A stretch of DNA of 64,000 bases, from the NCBI GenBank assembly GCA_905160935.1, contig CAJHZI010000415.1:1166001-1230000 (forward strand), written 5' to 3'. Each line of letters starts with the position of its first letter. The first letter of the stretch is position 1. Positions 32,901 to 40,948 of this stretch are shown one piece after another. This DNA is from Enchytraeus crypticus. Lineage: Eukaryota; Annelida; Clitellata; Enchytraeida; Enchytraeidae. Below the pieces are notes generated by a model. That model saw nothing but the letters and a program-made list of their open reading frames with translations. It was not told the origin of the DNA and made no database searches. The position numbers and the translations under genes are program-made.

Positions 32901-33479
32901 TATATACTGGCAACTGAAAACTCAAAATATTGTTTAACAAGCATCTCTAAATAATTAAACATTTAGCAAGTAAACTAAGTTCATACCTGTAAGGAGCAAA
33001 AAACTTAAATAAACTTTAGCGTACAAGAAAATATAACGAAACAAGAAAAGAAATTACATTGAAATGTACTGTTTGTGCAACGTATATGTCATGTACAGTA
33101 TTTTTAATATATATGTAATGTACATGTAATGTATGTGTACTGTATGTGTAATGTATGTGTAGCCTAATCAATATGTAATCTATGTGTAATGTATGTATAT
33201 GTAATGTATATGTAATGAATGTGCAATGCATATATAATGAAAATGTAATCTATATGTAATATATATGTAATCTATATGTAATGCGTAACGTGTGTTTTAA
33301 CACTGCAGTGTTACGGACCGTACTGTCAGGGTGACTACATGAACTCAACCACTCAGAGATTTAACATCTGGAGCTCAGTTTCGTTCATAGATGCCTCACA
33401 ACCCCCTGTTGCAGCCTATGGGCAGGTGCCCCAGGCCTCAGCCAGGCTGCCTGAAGACTTTTTTTACCCCTTCACGTAA
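21229..33479 (+). CDS. TCTN1: Tectonic-1 (complete, 14 exons)
   Basis: Secreted or ER-lumen/ciliary-membrane protein of the transition-zone (MKS/B9) complex that gates protein entry into cilia and supports Hedgehog signalling in vertebrates. Exons: 21229-21409, 22179-22285, 22726-22807, 23754-23908, 24573-24675, 25436-25554, 26221-26266, 27106-27254, 28144-28281, 29165-29286, 29913-30050, 30791-30959, 31947-32084 and 33309-33479. Every junction keeps phase, for a total of 1818 nt (605 aa). Vertebrate TCTN1 is close to 590 aa. Diagnostic blocks: the Cys cluster DLRVNECDVNCCCDPSC, SGNPGYVVGLPIMAG, NYVATFGNSSVETVGDWVPI and the C-terminal SARLPEDFFYPFT, which is closer to TCTN1 than to TCTN2/3. 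A signal peptide and a Thr-rich stretch lead the protein. The exon 2 donor could instead be at 22297 (4 more residues). A TTTCAG acceptor just before the ATG suggests a 5' UTR exon upstream. Confidence 0.92.
21449..21510 (-). mobile_element. ATT-tailed repeat
   Basis: Reverse copy just after TCTN1 exon 1: GGGACATCCCCTGACATCAT, GAGGAAACGGACTTTAAACC, with (AAT) on the + strand before it. Confidence 0.6.
21650..21897 (-). mobile_element. LINE-A-related element, head part
   Basis: Reverse copy of the 5' portion of the 31530 element: TCCCCATGTTGATCCCGGGT, GAGGCGACTAAGGCAGGAG and CCCACCTCACTATGA. Confidence 0.55.
22179..22285 (+). CDS. TCTN1: TCTN1 exon 2 (tectonic Cys cluster)
   Basis: Encodes YCTCDLRVNECDVNCCCDPSC, the signature of tectonics, then FSACADQ. 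Acceptor TAGACTTAG, phase 1. The donor is weak: CAA|GTCACT at 22285 or TTA|GTAGAT at 22297, both phase 0. Confidence 0.85.
22353..22490 (+). mobile_element. SINE-2 copy with target-site duplication
   Basis: Full-length element just downstream of TCTN1 exon 2. TATTCTAATTCT flanks both sides, the expected short direct repeat of a retroposed insertion. The B box is mutated (GTTCAAATAC). Confidence 0.75.
22726..22807 (+). CDS. TCTN1: TCTN1 exon 3
   Basis: 82 nt after GTGTTCAG, phase 0 to 1. It contains GGLFCVQTDN, matching the conserved phenylalanine-cysteine block of tectonics. Donor AATA|GTTCGT is imperfect but is the only one in the required phase. Confidence 0.75.
22878..22914. repeat. (CT)n microsatellite
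   Basis: Pure CT run in TCTN1 intron 3, 70 nt past exon 3. Confidence 0.9.
23448..23640 (+). mobile_element. LINE-A-related tail copy
   Basis: Matches 31765-31905 (GGTATGGATAAG, GAAGGGATTAACTTGTTGAT, then the CTGCCACTTGCAGTGCACTG end) in TCTN1 intron 3. Confidence 0.55.
23754..23908 (+). CDS. TCTN1: TCTN1 exon 4
   Basis: Acceptor TTCCTCAG, donor AAA|GTATCT, phase 1 to 0. It encodes NYFSIPDTVTTEASFNNIM, equivalent to the asparagine-rich segment after the cysteine block in TCTN1. Confidence 0.85.
24383..24570. repeat. (TTGA)n array at TCTN1 exon 5 acceptor
   Basis: Imperfect GATT/TTGA units that run straight into the acceptor ATTGATCAG. Confidence 0.95.
24573..24675 (+). CDS. TCTN1: TCTN1 exon 5
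   Basis: SGDPILTLFDSTFILGTLSL then LCLGSNPA, phase 0 to 1. The acceptor GATCAG is the direct end of a TTGA array. Confidence 0.85.
24676..24920. repeat. about 59-bp minisatellite starting at exon 5 donor
   Basis: Four to five units beginning GTTAATACTTGTAATGTTAT and ending CCTGTGGGTTAA. The first, diverged unit begins at the intron's first base, GTTAATATGTGTAAT. Confidence 0.85.
25385..25433. repeat. (TTGA)n array at TCTN1 exon 6 acceptor
   Basis: GATTGATCGTTGATTGACTG ... GATTGATTGG directly followed by TAG and the exon. Confidence 0.9.
25436..25554 (+). CDS. TCTN1: TCTN1 exon 6
   Basis: YLYQQDLTCTQQI then TCESNPWLAASTYYQGFKII; conserved cysteines of the family. Acceptor GGTAG closes a TTGA array. 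Donor GCA|GTCTGT, phase 0. Confidence 0.85.
25793..25878 (-). mobile_element. LINE-A 3' end, short
   Basis: Antisense in TCTN1 intron 6: KMEDREEWRLYITWTCQ and the TGCACTAAGAGAG end. Confidence 0.7.
25890..25962 (+). mobile_element. SINE-2-like fragment
   Basis: Degenerate B box GGGTTTAAATCC and the tail AGGAAACTGACGTTAAAT; middle diverged. It abuts a LINE-A tail at 25793-25878. Confidence 0.45.
26095..26175 (-). repeat. tRNA-like sequence (pseudo-tRNA or SINE head)
   Basis: On the - strand: TAGACTAGTGGTTGCATAC (A-box-like) and GGGTTCAAATCC (B box) at tRNA spacing. The acceptor stem does not pair cleanly, so it is probably a decayed SINE head, not a working tRNA. Confidence 0.4.
26221..26266 (+). 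CDS. TCTN1: TCTN1 exon 7 (46 nt)
   Basis: Short exon TPAIFATISINDSSA between a poly-T tract ending in TAG and donor GCAA|GTAAGT. Phase 0 to 1, linking exons 6 and 8 exactly. Confidence 0.8.
26394..26512 (+). mobile_element. ATT-tailed repeat
   Basis: GTGATGGGGGGACGTCCCTG, then ATGAGGAAACGGATGTTAAA and a (TTA)n tail of about 55 bp. Its end resembles the SINE-2 3' end. Confidence 0.6.
26638..26697. repeat. (TA)n microsatellite
   Basis: Pure TA run in TCTN1 intron 7. Confidence 0.95.
26948..27024. repeat. (GA)n microsatellite
   Basis: Imperfect AG run about 80 nt before exon 8. Confidence 0.9.
27106..27254 (+). CDS. TCTN1: TCTN1 exon 8
   Basis: IAGLANSSDLIPVTPAAEHK then a four-cysteine segment ending CTGTVVG, phase 1 to 0. 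Acceptor GTTTCAG, donor GGG|GTAACG. Confidence 0.85.
27567..27965. repeat. 17-bp minisatellite
   Basis: Unit TACATGGATCTATTGAA with an alternating TAGAA variant, about 23 copies, TCTN1 intron 8. Confidence 0.95.
27966..28143 (+). repeat. two decayed copies of TCTN1 exon 9 acceptor region
   Basis: GCTATTCTATAGGTTATAAC (about 27972) and GCTATTCTATTGGTTGTAAC (about 28050), each preceded by GTAG or GTTAG, match the exon 9 start GCCTATTCTATAGGCTATAA. Units of roughly 85 bp also share AACAACAGTAGCACTCTAAT. A (GTT)n run at 28110-28140 forms the last acceptor. Confidence 0.85.
28144..28281 (+). CDS. TCTN1: TCTN1 exon 9
   Basis: VAYSIGYNGTAGISSVQVTF through QSFQTTYYQ, phase 0-0. This is the conserved beta-rich 'V-Y-T-I' region of tectonics. 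Two decayed copies of its 5' end and acceptor lie just upstream, and a CT-rich array follows the donor at once. Confidence 0.9.
28283..28662. repeat. (CT)n-rich array after TCTN1 exon 9
   Basis: About 380 bp of CTCTCTGT/CTCTTT units that begin within 10 nt of the donor. Confidence 0.95.
28698..28767 (+). mobile_element. GAT-tailed repeat, terminal 70 bp
   Basis: GAGACAGTGTATTTGTATCC to GATGATGATGATGATGA in TCTN1 intron 9. Confidence 0.6.
28897..28950 (-). mobile_element. ATT-tailed repeat, short copy
   Basis: + strand TTTAACGCCCGGTTCCTCG and ACACCGTCAGGGACTTC match the complement of the family. Confidence 0.45.
28993..29128 (-). mobile_element. SINE-2 copy flanked by GATAGAAGT repeats
   Basis: Full-length reverse copy. 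GATAGAAGT occurs on both sides as a probable target-site duplication. Its end is about 37 nt from the TCTN1 exon 10 acceptor, so it replaced the usual branch-point zone. Confidence 0.75.
29165..29286 (+). CDS. TCTN1: TCTN1 exon 10
   Basis: DNGTGPSNETTLRLSGNPGY followed by VVGLPIMAG: the most conserved tectonic motif. Acceptor TTCACAG, donor GAA|GTATCC, phase 0 to 2. A SINE-2 copy ends about 37 nt upstream. Confidence 0.9.
29457..29755 (+). mobile_element. LINE-A 3' end (RT C-terminus plus (AG)n tail)
   Basis: Frame-shifted remains of a non-LTR retrotransposon C-terminus: VLERVGTDRQLINVLRN then GRGGPSLRMLDDLK and MKRKAEDSEEWMRY, followed by GGACCTGCCAGTAGGCAGTG and an AG-rich tail. Several copies in the window share this end. 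Confidence 0.75.
29913..30050 (+). CDS. TCTN1: TCTN1 exon 11
   Basis: YVIVVSGNNLDWM then RFGISMRSGCYI, aligned to the FGY-MQSGC region of TCTN1. Acceptor TTGATAAG, donor ATTGA|GTATGT, phase 2-2. Confidence 0.85.
30101..30224 (-). mobile_element. SINE-2 copy
   Basis: Reverse copy in TCTN1 intron 11, with tail, B-box complement GATTTGAACCCC and A box region GGCGAAGGAGGC on the reverse strand. Confidence 0.7.
30234..30535. repeat. 15-bp minisatellite
   Basis: Unit TATTATTAAGAGTAC, about 20 copies, TCTN1 intron 11, directly next to a SINE-2 copy. Confidence 0.95.
30640..30779. repeat. (GATT)n array at TCTN1 exon 12 acceptor
   Basis: GATTGATTGTTGATTGATTA-type units ending 11 nt before the exon. 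Confidence 0.95.
30791..30959 (+). CDS. TCTN1: TCTN1 exon 12
   Basis: NYVATFGNSSVETVGDWVPI is a family signature. Acceptor TTTAACAG follows a GATT array. Donor GCAG|GTTGTT, phase 2 to 0. Confidence 0.9.
31246..31505. repeat. 23-24-bp minisatellite
   Basis: Unit CACCAGCTGTCAGTTTCAGT plus AGC, about 11 copies, with alternating CTCATC and CCCACC variants. Confidence 0.95.
31530..31905 (+). mobile_element. LINE-A-related non-coding element, about 375 bp
   Basis: Starts TCCCCGTGTTGTGCTCGG, carries AGAGGCGACTAGGGCAGG, and ends with the LINE-A tail GGACCTGCCACTTGGCAATG and AGAAGAAG. The copies at 21650 and 23448 cover overlapping parts. The shared end suggests a 3' UTR variant or a non-autonomous derivative using LINE-A machinery. 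Confidence 0.55.
31947..32084 (+). CDS. TCTN1: TCTN1 exon 13
   Basis: AGQCNEQLVGLDIQIIYSNV then PQPRVIGASYSFQ, the penultimate tectonic block. Acceptor CAGTCAG, donor TTTCAG|GTTGTT, phase 0-0. The last two dozen bases and the donor are the founder of the 46-bp array that follows. Confidence 0.85.
32085..32640 (+). repeat. 46-bp minisatellite of TCTN1 exon 13 donor copies
   Basis: About 12 units. Each has TATCAGTAACTCTCAGCTT then TCAG|GTTGTTATCAT: 23-24 nt of exon 13 end, the donor and about 22 nt of intron. The founder is the exon itself (GTCAACTCTTAGCTTTCAG). The last unit loses the donor (TTTCTGGTTTT). Confidence 0.95.
33095..33290. repeat. GTAATGTATAT-type degenerate array
   Basis: Short TGTAATGTATGTGTA units just upstream of TCTN1 exon 14. 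Confidence 0.8.
33309..33479 (+). CDS. TCTN1: TCTN1 exon 14 (terminal)
   Basis: CYGPYCQGDYMN, SVSFIDASQPPVAAYG and SARLPEDFFYPFT, then TAA (33477-33479). Acceptor ACACTGCAG, phase 0. The C-terminal aromatic-rich motif is characteristic of TCTN1. Confidence 0.92.
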   Translation, partial: CYGPYCQGDYMNSTTQRFNIWSSVSFIDASQPPVAAYGQVPQASARLPEDFFYPFT

Positions 33480-33485
33480 CATTCG

Positions 33486-33491
33486 AATAAA
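33486..33491 (+). terminator. TCTN1 polyadenylation signal
   Basis: AATAAA begins only 7 nt after the TAA stop, so the 3' UTR would be very short if this signal is used. Confidence 0.5.
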
Positions 33492-33659
33492 AATTGTAAA
33501 ATAATCACTAAAAATACCATAAAAATGTAATTTGTTATCTCATATAATGAACACCGTGCGAAATAAGAGTATGTGTTTTAGCGTCAAGGAGCTCTGAATG
33601 CTGCGTGAGTATTAGAATTGTTAATACTTGCTTAGTGATTGATGGTAGTAGAGAGTTCT

Positions 33660-33800
33660 GAGTCATTCATTCGTTTATTCATTCCTCCATTCATTCATTC
33701 ATTCATTTCTTCATTGATTCATTTGTTTTATTCGTTTTTCATTCGTTCGCTCGTTAATTCATTTGTTCGTTTATTCATTCATTCGTTTTATTCGTTTCTT
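33660..33800. repeat. (CATT)n array
   Basis: Imperfect CATTCATT/CGTTTATT units. Confidence 0.85.
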
Positions 33801-33871
33801 TACTCTTGTAAGATTGATCTGTGGAATTGCTTGAGTTTCGTAGATAATTAGTCAATTTAGCCGAAGTAAAG

Positions 33872-33926
33872 TATTGAAAGTCTGGCTATAGCTAAACTGA
33901 AATTAAAGGGAAGATGATGATGATGA
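33872..33926 (+). mobile_element. GAT-tailed repeat, terminal 55 bp
   Basis: Diverged AAACTGAAATTAAAGGGAAG followed by (ATG)n. Confidence 0.45.
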
Positions 33927-34317
33927 AAGTAAAGAAGCGTGGTGTAAGAATCTATGGCTGCTTGTATATTCAATCATTGGCTCATTCATTAGTTAATTGC
34001 TTAATTTGTAAACCATTTTAATTGATTTAGCAAACAATATGCAGCATAATGTTTCTGTTGGAGACGTCACTAATTACGTAACAGCCACTTGCAAGCTGCC
34101 TCAAATCTTTGCTGTGGTCGTGATTTCTTAATTCAGGCCTGTAAACTTCCCCTTTAACTGAAGAAAGTCCGACATGAAGAAGAATACAGAGATCAATTTA
34201 AAGCTGATAAAGTCCAAAATTCGATGTCATATTTCTCTCTCTAAAGCCGCCATATAACGGAGCCTGTATTTGACCCTATCCCTACTGATCAGCAGTCTTT
34301 GCATATCTATTATCAGT

Positions 34318-34510
34318 CTTTTTGGAAGATAGATATTGGCAGCCAAGGAAAAAGGAAAAGAGGAAGACCTAGAATTACTTGGTTTAGCACGATCAACAAA
34401 GATTTGAAAACTTTAACATTTCATGGGAAGGAGCTCTGAGGGTTGCCGAAGACGGAATAGAATGGAGGAATTTTGTCGCCCTATGTTCTCTTCAGAACGC
34501 AAGGAACTGA
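34318..34510 (+). mobile_element. LINE-C fragment (RT C-terminus)
   Basis: GKRKRGRPRITWFSTINKDL then, after a frameshift, WEGALRVAEDGIEWRNFVAL with two stops. This is the GRP ... W ... A-D-R-W-R end of another non-LTR family. Confidence 0.65.
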
Positions 34511-35734
34511 TGAATTTCATATACTGTACTTATAAAATCCGTATTTAACTGTTTAGTTAGTCGAGGTAGCAGCATACTATAGAACGTATAAAATGACTTT
34601 ACAGGAAGAAGAGATTTATCAAAAGGAAGCGATATGTTGTGGTTGATTAAATGAACTGATTTATGATCGAGTTTTAAACTTAAATTGTATTAATTTATTT
34701 ATTTAATTTTTACTTAATTGAAAGATAGCCATAAACAAATTGATTGAGTGAATAATATGATTGATTGACTCATAAATTTATTGAGTGCGTGTGCATTTGG
34801 TAGACTGATTGTGTTAAATGCCATGTATATACTCCGAGCTTATTTTAGATTCAAGCAAATTAATGCAGCCTGCTGTGAAACTATATGATGTGTCATAAAT
34901 TAAATTTTAAAATAGGCCTACACGATATCTACAAGTATAGAAGCGTAGTCTACATCAGATATCATGCCATACATACGGTAGCCTACGTGAAATACTGCAT
35001 GTAATAGTCGTGTGTGATGGGTTAGTAAAATCTACTTGTTGGAAAAATTTGATGACTTAGAGGATCTGAGATTTTTAAAACCAAAAACATTGTAGGCCTA
35101 TTCGCCTCTTTTCCATGCATTACATAAATTTTTGAAGCTAGGCCTGTCTGTGAATTTTCGTTAAATTATTCAATTATTCATTGATCGTGCTTGTGGTTGT
35201 TGTGTAATGCCGACCCTTCAAATACTAGTTAGAAATGTTCTGCTTGTTATGTTAAAGCAGTAATTTCCCACTGAAATCCGCTAATTACAAAATCTGAAAT
35301 TATAAATTTTCCTGACAGCATAATTTTGTCAAGGTTGTTCATTTGTTGACTGTTCTCTTGTTTAGAGCCTTGTCAGTGTATGCGATAAAGAAGCAATTTC
35401 CGCCTGATAATCTCCGCACTGTTTTTTACTTTATCATGCTACCAGTGCGTCTATCTCTATATCTATGAAAGATGATAACATATTAATTCCTTGTTGTTTG
35501 CTCTCTCTTACGGGGCTAATTTATTTACTCAATATTATACTATTATCTAGCATACCACAACCTTGTCTAAAGCTAGAGTTGTCAGTACTTTAATGGTGAG
35601 CTTTATATTGAATGCCTTGCAGGCCCGACATGTCATTGTGGACCCTAGCTATAGCACCAAATGAACATATTTTTAAAGGTTAAGTTTTCGGACAATGTTA
35701 GGGAGAAACTTTAACGGGAAAGGCACGTTTAACT

Positions 35735-36055
35735 CAGATCGAAGCCGTATCATTTGTTACCAAGCCGGAGTTCATTGGGGATTTTTTTATCAACAGTTTG
35801 ACTACATTAAATTGTCTTGATACTTTGTCAAATGCCTTCTTAAAATCTAATGTATGTAAGACCTACTCTTTTTTCTTTTTTCAATTTCTTAGATAGGCCT
35901 ACTACTTCTTCAAAATATGCAATAGGCCTAATTGAGTCAGCAAGACCTTCTTTACTTACTCCCATGTCCGGTAGGCTATTACATCGAGTTCTGGAAATAA
36001 TTAAACAGGCTTGCACACATGTATCTGTAATTCTATCTCTACAGTGAGTAGGCAC
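35735..36055 (-). mobile_element. LINE-D fragment with RT motif A
   Basis: On the - strand the frame reaches LDFKKAFDKVS, the reverse-transcriptase motif A of jockey/CR1-type elements (normally a catalytic Asp in YLD-xx-KAFD), preceded by a diverged IRPIAYFEEV stretch. Frameshifted and inactive. Confidence 0.6.
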
Positions 36056-37046
36056 TATGTATTGAATTAACTTTGTTCTTATAATGGCTAGGCAATGGCA
36101 GACTCGGGAACTTTTAAGATGGGAGCCAAAACTTTTCTTTGGACAGCGTCCACATTCTTTACTGCTAACGCCTTCTCCTGAACAGAGTTAAAATATTTTT
36201 TTACTCACACCCATTTTTACTGTTAAATATAATTTTTTCACATTTAAATAGGCTTGAAAGAGACAGAGACAGAAATTTGTTAATTAAATTTTTCGGCGGC
36301 CCTATAAGACCCCCCCCCATAAGGGCCAGCCCCCCCCCACCCGTAGCCCTGTGGATACACGCCTGAGACTACACCATGTGCATTCTTTTCTGGAAAGTCA
36401 TTCGAATAAAGTAGGAGCTCGAATTCAGAACTTCAGGCACACTTGAGTTCTAAACAAGTAGGCCTACGACTCTCGGAAATTTCCACAAGTTTCTACACGA
36501 TCAATCAAGCGGTACTTTCGTTTTGTAGCTAAATATCGTTCCGGTATCGGAACTTCGGAAGATCTTCAACAGCCAATTTATAATTGTAGCAAAATACAAG
36601 TGCATGCATAACAACATTTACATAATCAATATCTCTTAGGCCTTCAATACAAGTGTATGCCTACTTGTTAAGGCGCCAAATTGGTCTCGTAAGTAATGAA
36701 GAATCAAATTAACTCAAGCAGGGGCAAAATACAAACTGGTTCAATTTAAACGGTATAAAGTTTAAAATCAAGAAAACCAATAAAATTGATTGAAAACTAG
36801 TAAACAGATAATATACTAAATCTATGTAATAAGTAACTAAAAGACCAATTTACTATAGGGCCTATATAGGCCTATGCTCTTCAAATTGCTACTAACTGCG
36901 TACCTATGAAATCGAGCCCATTGAAATCCTTAAATATAGCTTATGTATCTAAATCGGATCGTCTCCAATTGGAAAAGTATAGGCCTATTGATAATAAAAA
37001 AATTAATATAACATTTTTGCTATAGGCTTAGTGCAGTTGCGGTTGG

Positions 37047-37146
37047 TGAGCGCCTATATATGGGCTGTAGAAATTGCTACATAAGTTTCTAATCCCGATC
37101 TCCCCTATAGCTAAACCGAGACTCAAGGGAAGGTATGATGATAATA
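37047..37146 (+). mobile_element. GAT-tailed repeat, diverged
   Basis: GTGAGCGCC, TGTAGAAATTGCTAC, then AAACCGAGACTCAAGGGAAG. The adjoining (GAT)n array at 37195 may have grown from its tail. Confidence 0.5.
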
Positions 37147-37194
37147 AACGAATTACTAAAGGAAGTTAATATACGTAGCCTGCTATATTCGATG

Positions 37195-37605
37195 ATGTTT
37201 GATTATCGATGATGATGATGATGATCGATGATGATGATGATGATGATCGATGATGATGATGATGATGATGATGATCGATGATGATGATGATGATGATCGA
37301 TGATGATGATGATGTTTGATGATCGATGATGATGATGATGATGATCGATGATGATGATGATGATGATCGATGATGATGATGATGATGATCGATGATGATG
37401 ATGATGATGATGATGATCGATGATGATGATGATGTTTGATGATCGATGATGATGATGATGATGATCGATGATGATGATGATGATGATCGATGATGATGAT
37501 GATGATGATGGTGATGAGCGATGATTGTGATGACGATGATGATGATGGTGATGATGATGATCATGGTGTATGATGATCGATGATGATGACGATGATGATG
37601 CCATG
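37195..37605. repeat. (GAT)n array with ATCG spacers
   Basis: About 400 bp; GAT runs of 4-8 units separated by ATCGATG, with a longer repeat carrying GATGTTTGATGATCG about 120 bp apart. Confidence 0.95.
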
Positions 37606-37740
37606 CAATAAAAAATAAGTTTATATCTTATGACTATGCCTACTTTAATTTTAAGAAAGCCGTTGTGTGTATACGGGGTGCACCCAGTATATTCAGAATG
37701 AGCTGCACGTCTGCCTTTCCTATCTTAACTCCATATGTTA

Positions 37741-37874
37741 ACTGGTAAAGCTAAGGTTAACGGCAGTTTCCTCTCTCGAAAGCGATGCAGTGACGGGCGA
37801 GCCCCGGATTTGAACCCCGCACATACTGATCCGCAATGGTTATCTTACAGACTTCGCCAAAGGCTCCAGTCATT
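37741..37874 (-). mobile_element. SINE-2 copy
   Basis: Reverse copy; B-box complement GGATTTGAACCCC at about 37806. Confidence 0.7.
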
Positions 37875-38915
37875 GGGTTAAAATATGTTAAGAGTGTGAT
37901 TTGCCTCCCCCGTTATCCATGATTTGTCCCAGCGTCCAATAAATTCATTTAAGAAATGACTGCGCATGATGATCGAGATATGTTGTTCGATCTAAGCTTA
38001 AAAAGTGAAGATTTCACGGTCTTCTTTAAGATATCGAGGTGTCCTATTTAGGAACGTATGCGACCTTTTAAAGAACTTTTGTGCCCGTTTTTAAAATGTT
38101 AATACCACCCCCCCCCCACCTTAAGTACAAATTTTCTAAAGAGGTAATGACGTTGTTTACGTTGGGCTATAGTGAAACTAAAACTATCCGTTAGATAACG
38201 ATCTGAATGTACCATAACAACAATATTCAGTAGCATTGAGCATCCTATAGTCCTAACCTTAGCCCTTATCTTGTATCATACCAAAATTCTAGTCTTACTA
38301 CTGACTCTACGATCTACCCATATATGACTTTTTCAAAGAGAAAGATTAGAAAATCAAAATGATGTTATCGTGGAAACAGAACGTTATTTAATAACACTTA
38401 AGTAAACATTAGGTTTTTGAGAAACGATTGGTTGCTTGGTAAGGTATTTGCGAAATGTTAGATTTCCTGACAGTCGAAAGTTTTGTTAATCCTAGAGAAT
38501 CATCCTATTTGTCGATATTTAAATATTTGTTTTTACAAATGAGAACTTTCACAGAATGGGTTAGGTAGGATCTACTAGTTATAGATGATTAATCTTCCTT
38601 TTTGCTGAAAAAGTGTCGTTTTATTAACTATATTAAAGCGATCGATGTGGGATTGAACATTATATGAGAAATAGTAATTCCATCATCAGTGTTACCTCAA
38701 CATTTTTCTAGTCTATTCTAAACCCAATCTTAAATATATTGTACTATATAACGTCAGCCCTGATACTATAAGCGAATCTTAACCCTAAGACACATTTTTA
38801 AAATTAGTATTAGAATTTGAGAGAGAAATATGTTAAACAACTTCAAGTGTTATATTATATACGCAAGTCAGCTATATTCCTAACTTGTAATCGTTCCCGT
38901 AAACGAACCATTTAA

Positions 38916-38916
<1 letters not shown>

Positions 38917-38990
<74 letters not shown>
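38917..38990. repeat. (TA)n microsatellite
   Basis: Nearly pure TA run. Confidence 0.95.
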
Positions 38991-39007
38991 AGTAGAAGTA
39001 TAAGTCA

Positions 39008-39232
39008 TCATCATCATCTTCCCTTAAATCCCAGTTTAACCGGGGTCGGGATACGAATAGACCTAACCATTCATTTAAGTTTTGTGGCAATTACTGGAGC
39101 CTAGGCGCTCACCAACCGAATACCCTTTCTGACGTTGGTATGGATCTTAGTGCATTAGTCGTCTTCTACGACACGTGCAGTCACCGGTTGGTCAAATTCT
39201 TCAAACGACCTGGACACAACACGGGGAATATA
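39008..39232 (-). mobile_element. GAT-tailed repeat with internal deletion
   Basis: Both ends present; about 70 bp around the TTTGAGACAGTCTATTC part is lost. Confidence 0.65.
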
Positions 39233-39266
39233 TACTTATTATATAAGTATAATATACTTATGTACA

Positions 39267-39268
39267 CT

Positions 39269-39322
<54 letters not shown>
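39267..39322. repeat. (TA)n microsatellite
   Basis: TA run with one AAA interruption. Confidence 0.9.
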
Positions 39323-40380
39323 TATGTATATATACTAATGTATTATATACTTATATATAAGTATACATAATTATATAATATATAAGTTTATTAATTTTCA
39401 GCAAGATACATGTGAGATGGAGAGTTTAAGATAAATAAGCTAATAGGCAAATAAAGCATAAAAATTATGTGATATTTTTACTTCTTAAATCACAAGGAGT
39501 AGAGAATTACTTTATAAATTAAACTGTAAATATGCTGAAGCCGAATTTGTCCCTAATGTACTTGGATATGGAATCTACATTACCTCTCTCCCTCAAATCC
39601 TTAACTTAGTATTTGTGATTTGGGCTCCACTAGTTATAGTGCGAGCACTCATAACCTTAAAGTGAAGTCAGTAGTAAAATACTAATGTTCTAATTTGTTA
39701 ATATTTTTGTAAAATTTTGTTTATAGAAGCAGATAGAATTTAATTGTACGAAGGCTATATAAAATATCTAGAACAAAACGGATGATGCGATGAATCAGCA
39801 TTAAGTGAGCATTAATTGCAGAAACCTTCAGAAATCTGCTCAAAAAGCTAACGATAGGTTTCCCATTGGCAGTACTGCTGACTTCGTTAAAGCTAAAGCC
39901 TCCGTGGTGAGCTAGCTGATGGATAGAACCTGATTGAGTATGTCAGTGGAGCGTCTGGATGTAAACAAGAACAGATACTGCCAAGAAACTGATCGAACGA
40001 GTGACAACCACGACTCAGCTAGCGTTGAATGTAGCAAAGTCGCAAGTGAAATACCCTCCGAACTTTGCAGGTAGGATCTGTTAGCAACTATATGTTATAT
40101 TTACTCTGCTTCCCAAAGATAAATTGAAAAGCTATTGTTTATTTCTTCTCTCTCTACTGCCATGTAGAAAATATTTCTTTTTAGAAATTTTGCTGACAAT
40201 ACATATTAAACTTTCAGATATTTAATATTTAAAAAGGAATATAAACAGAAGTTGTACTTATTCAAACAATTATTATTTGGCACCTTCTGTTACTGAACTC
40301 ATGCATTACATTGCATTACCGCTGAGTTGCTAGCAAGCTCTCCTGTATGCAGGCTTCAGGTGTAAATTCCTGTTATTAGA

Positions 40381-40591
40381 AGGTCTCAATAGCATTGGAG
40401 TAACGTTATGAAGTTTGAAATGAACCCTCATGGATTCGAATCCCAGCAGCGCTGAACTTAGAGTAAAATCTTGGACATTCATAGGACTGGTTACACAGAA
40501 AATGGTCTAAATTGCCTAATGGTTTAAACATGTGGTATGAAAAGTGATAGATATCAACATAGTTGATCATTTCACTATAATGCGTGCTTAC
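40381..40591 (+). mobile_element. SINE-1 copy, diverged
   Basis: Same order of A box, B box (GATTCGAATCCC) and 3' part, with a deletion of about 16 nt between the boxes and more substitutions. An older copy. Confidence 0.75.
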
Positions 40592-40776
40592 TTTTTTATT
40601 ATTAAAGTTTTAATAGAACTTTGTAGTTTTGTTTTATTTAGAATATGTGTATTGTAATAACTAGTGATTGTTTATAAATTAGAAAATTATATTAAAGTTG
40701 TATTTCTATTGAATCACAGAACTATACAGGTTGTTATGTAATAGATAAAAGACACTACTATATACATGTGTATTAA

Positions 40777-40777
40777 A

Positions 40778-40833
<56 letters not shown>

Positions 40834-40889
40834 TATAATACAATATATAACTATATATATATCTATATATGTATATATATATATATATA

Positions 40890-40936
<47 letters not shown>

Positions 40937-40948
40937 TGTATATACATA
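40777..40948. repeat. (TA)n microsatellite
   Basis: About 170 bp in two main blocks. Confidence 0.95.

Noticed and set aside
37166-37604. His/Ile/Ser-rich open frames
   Set aside because: Translations of the (GAT)n array in different frames.
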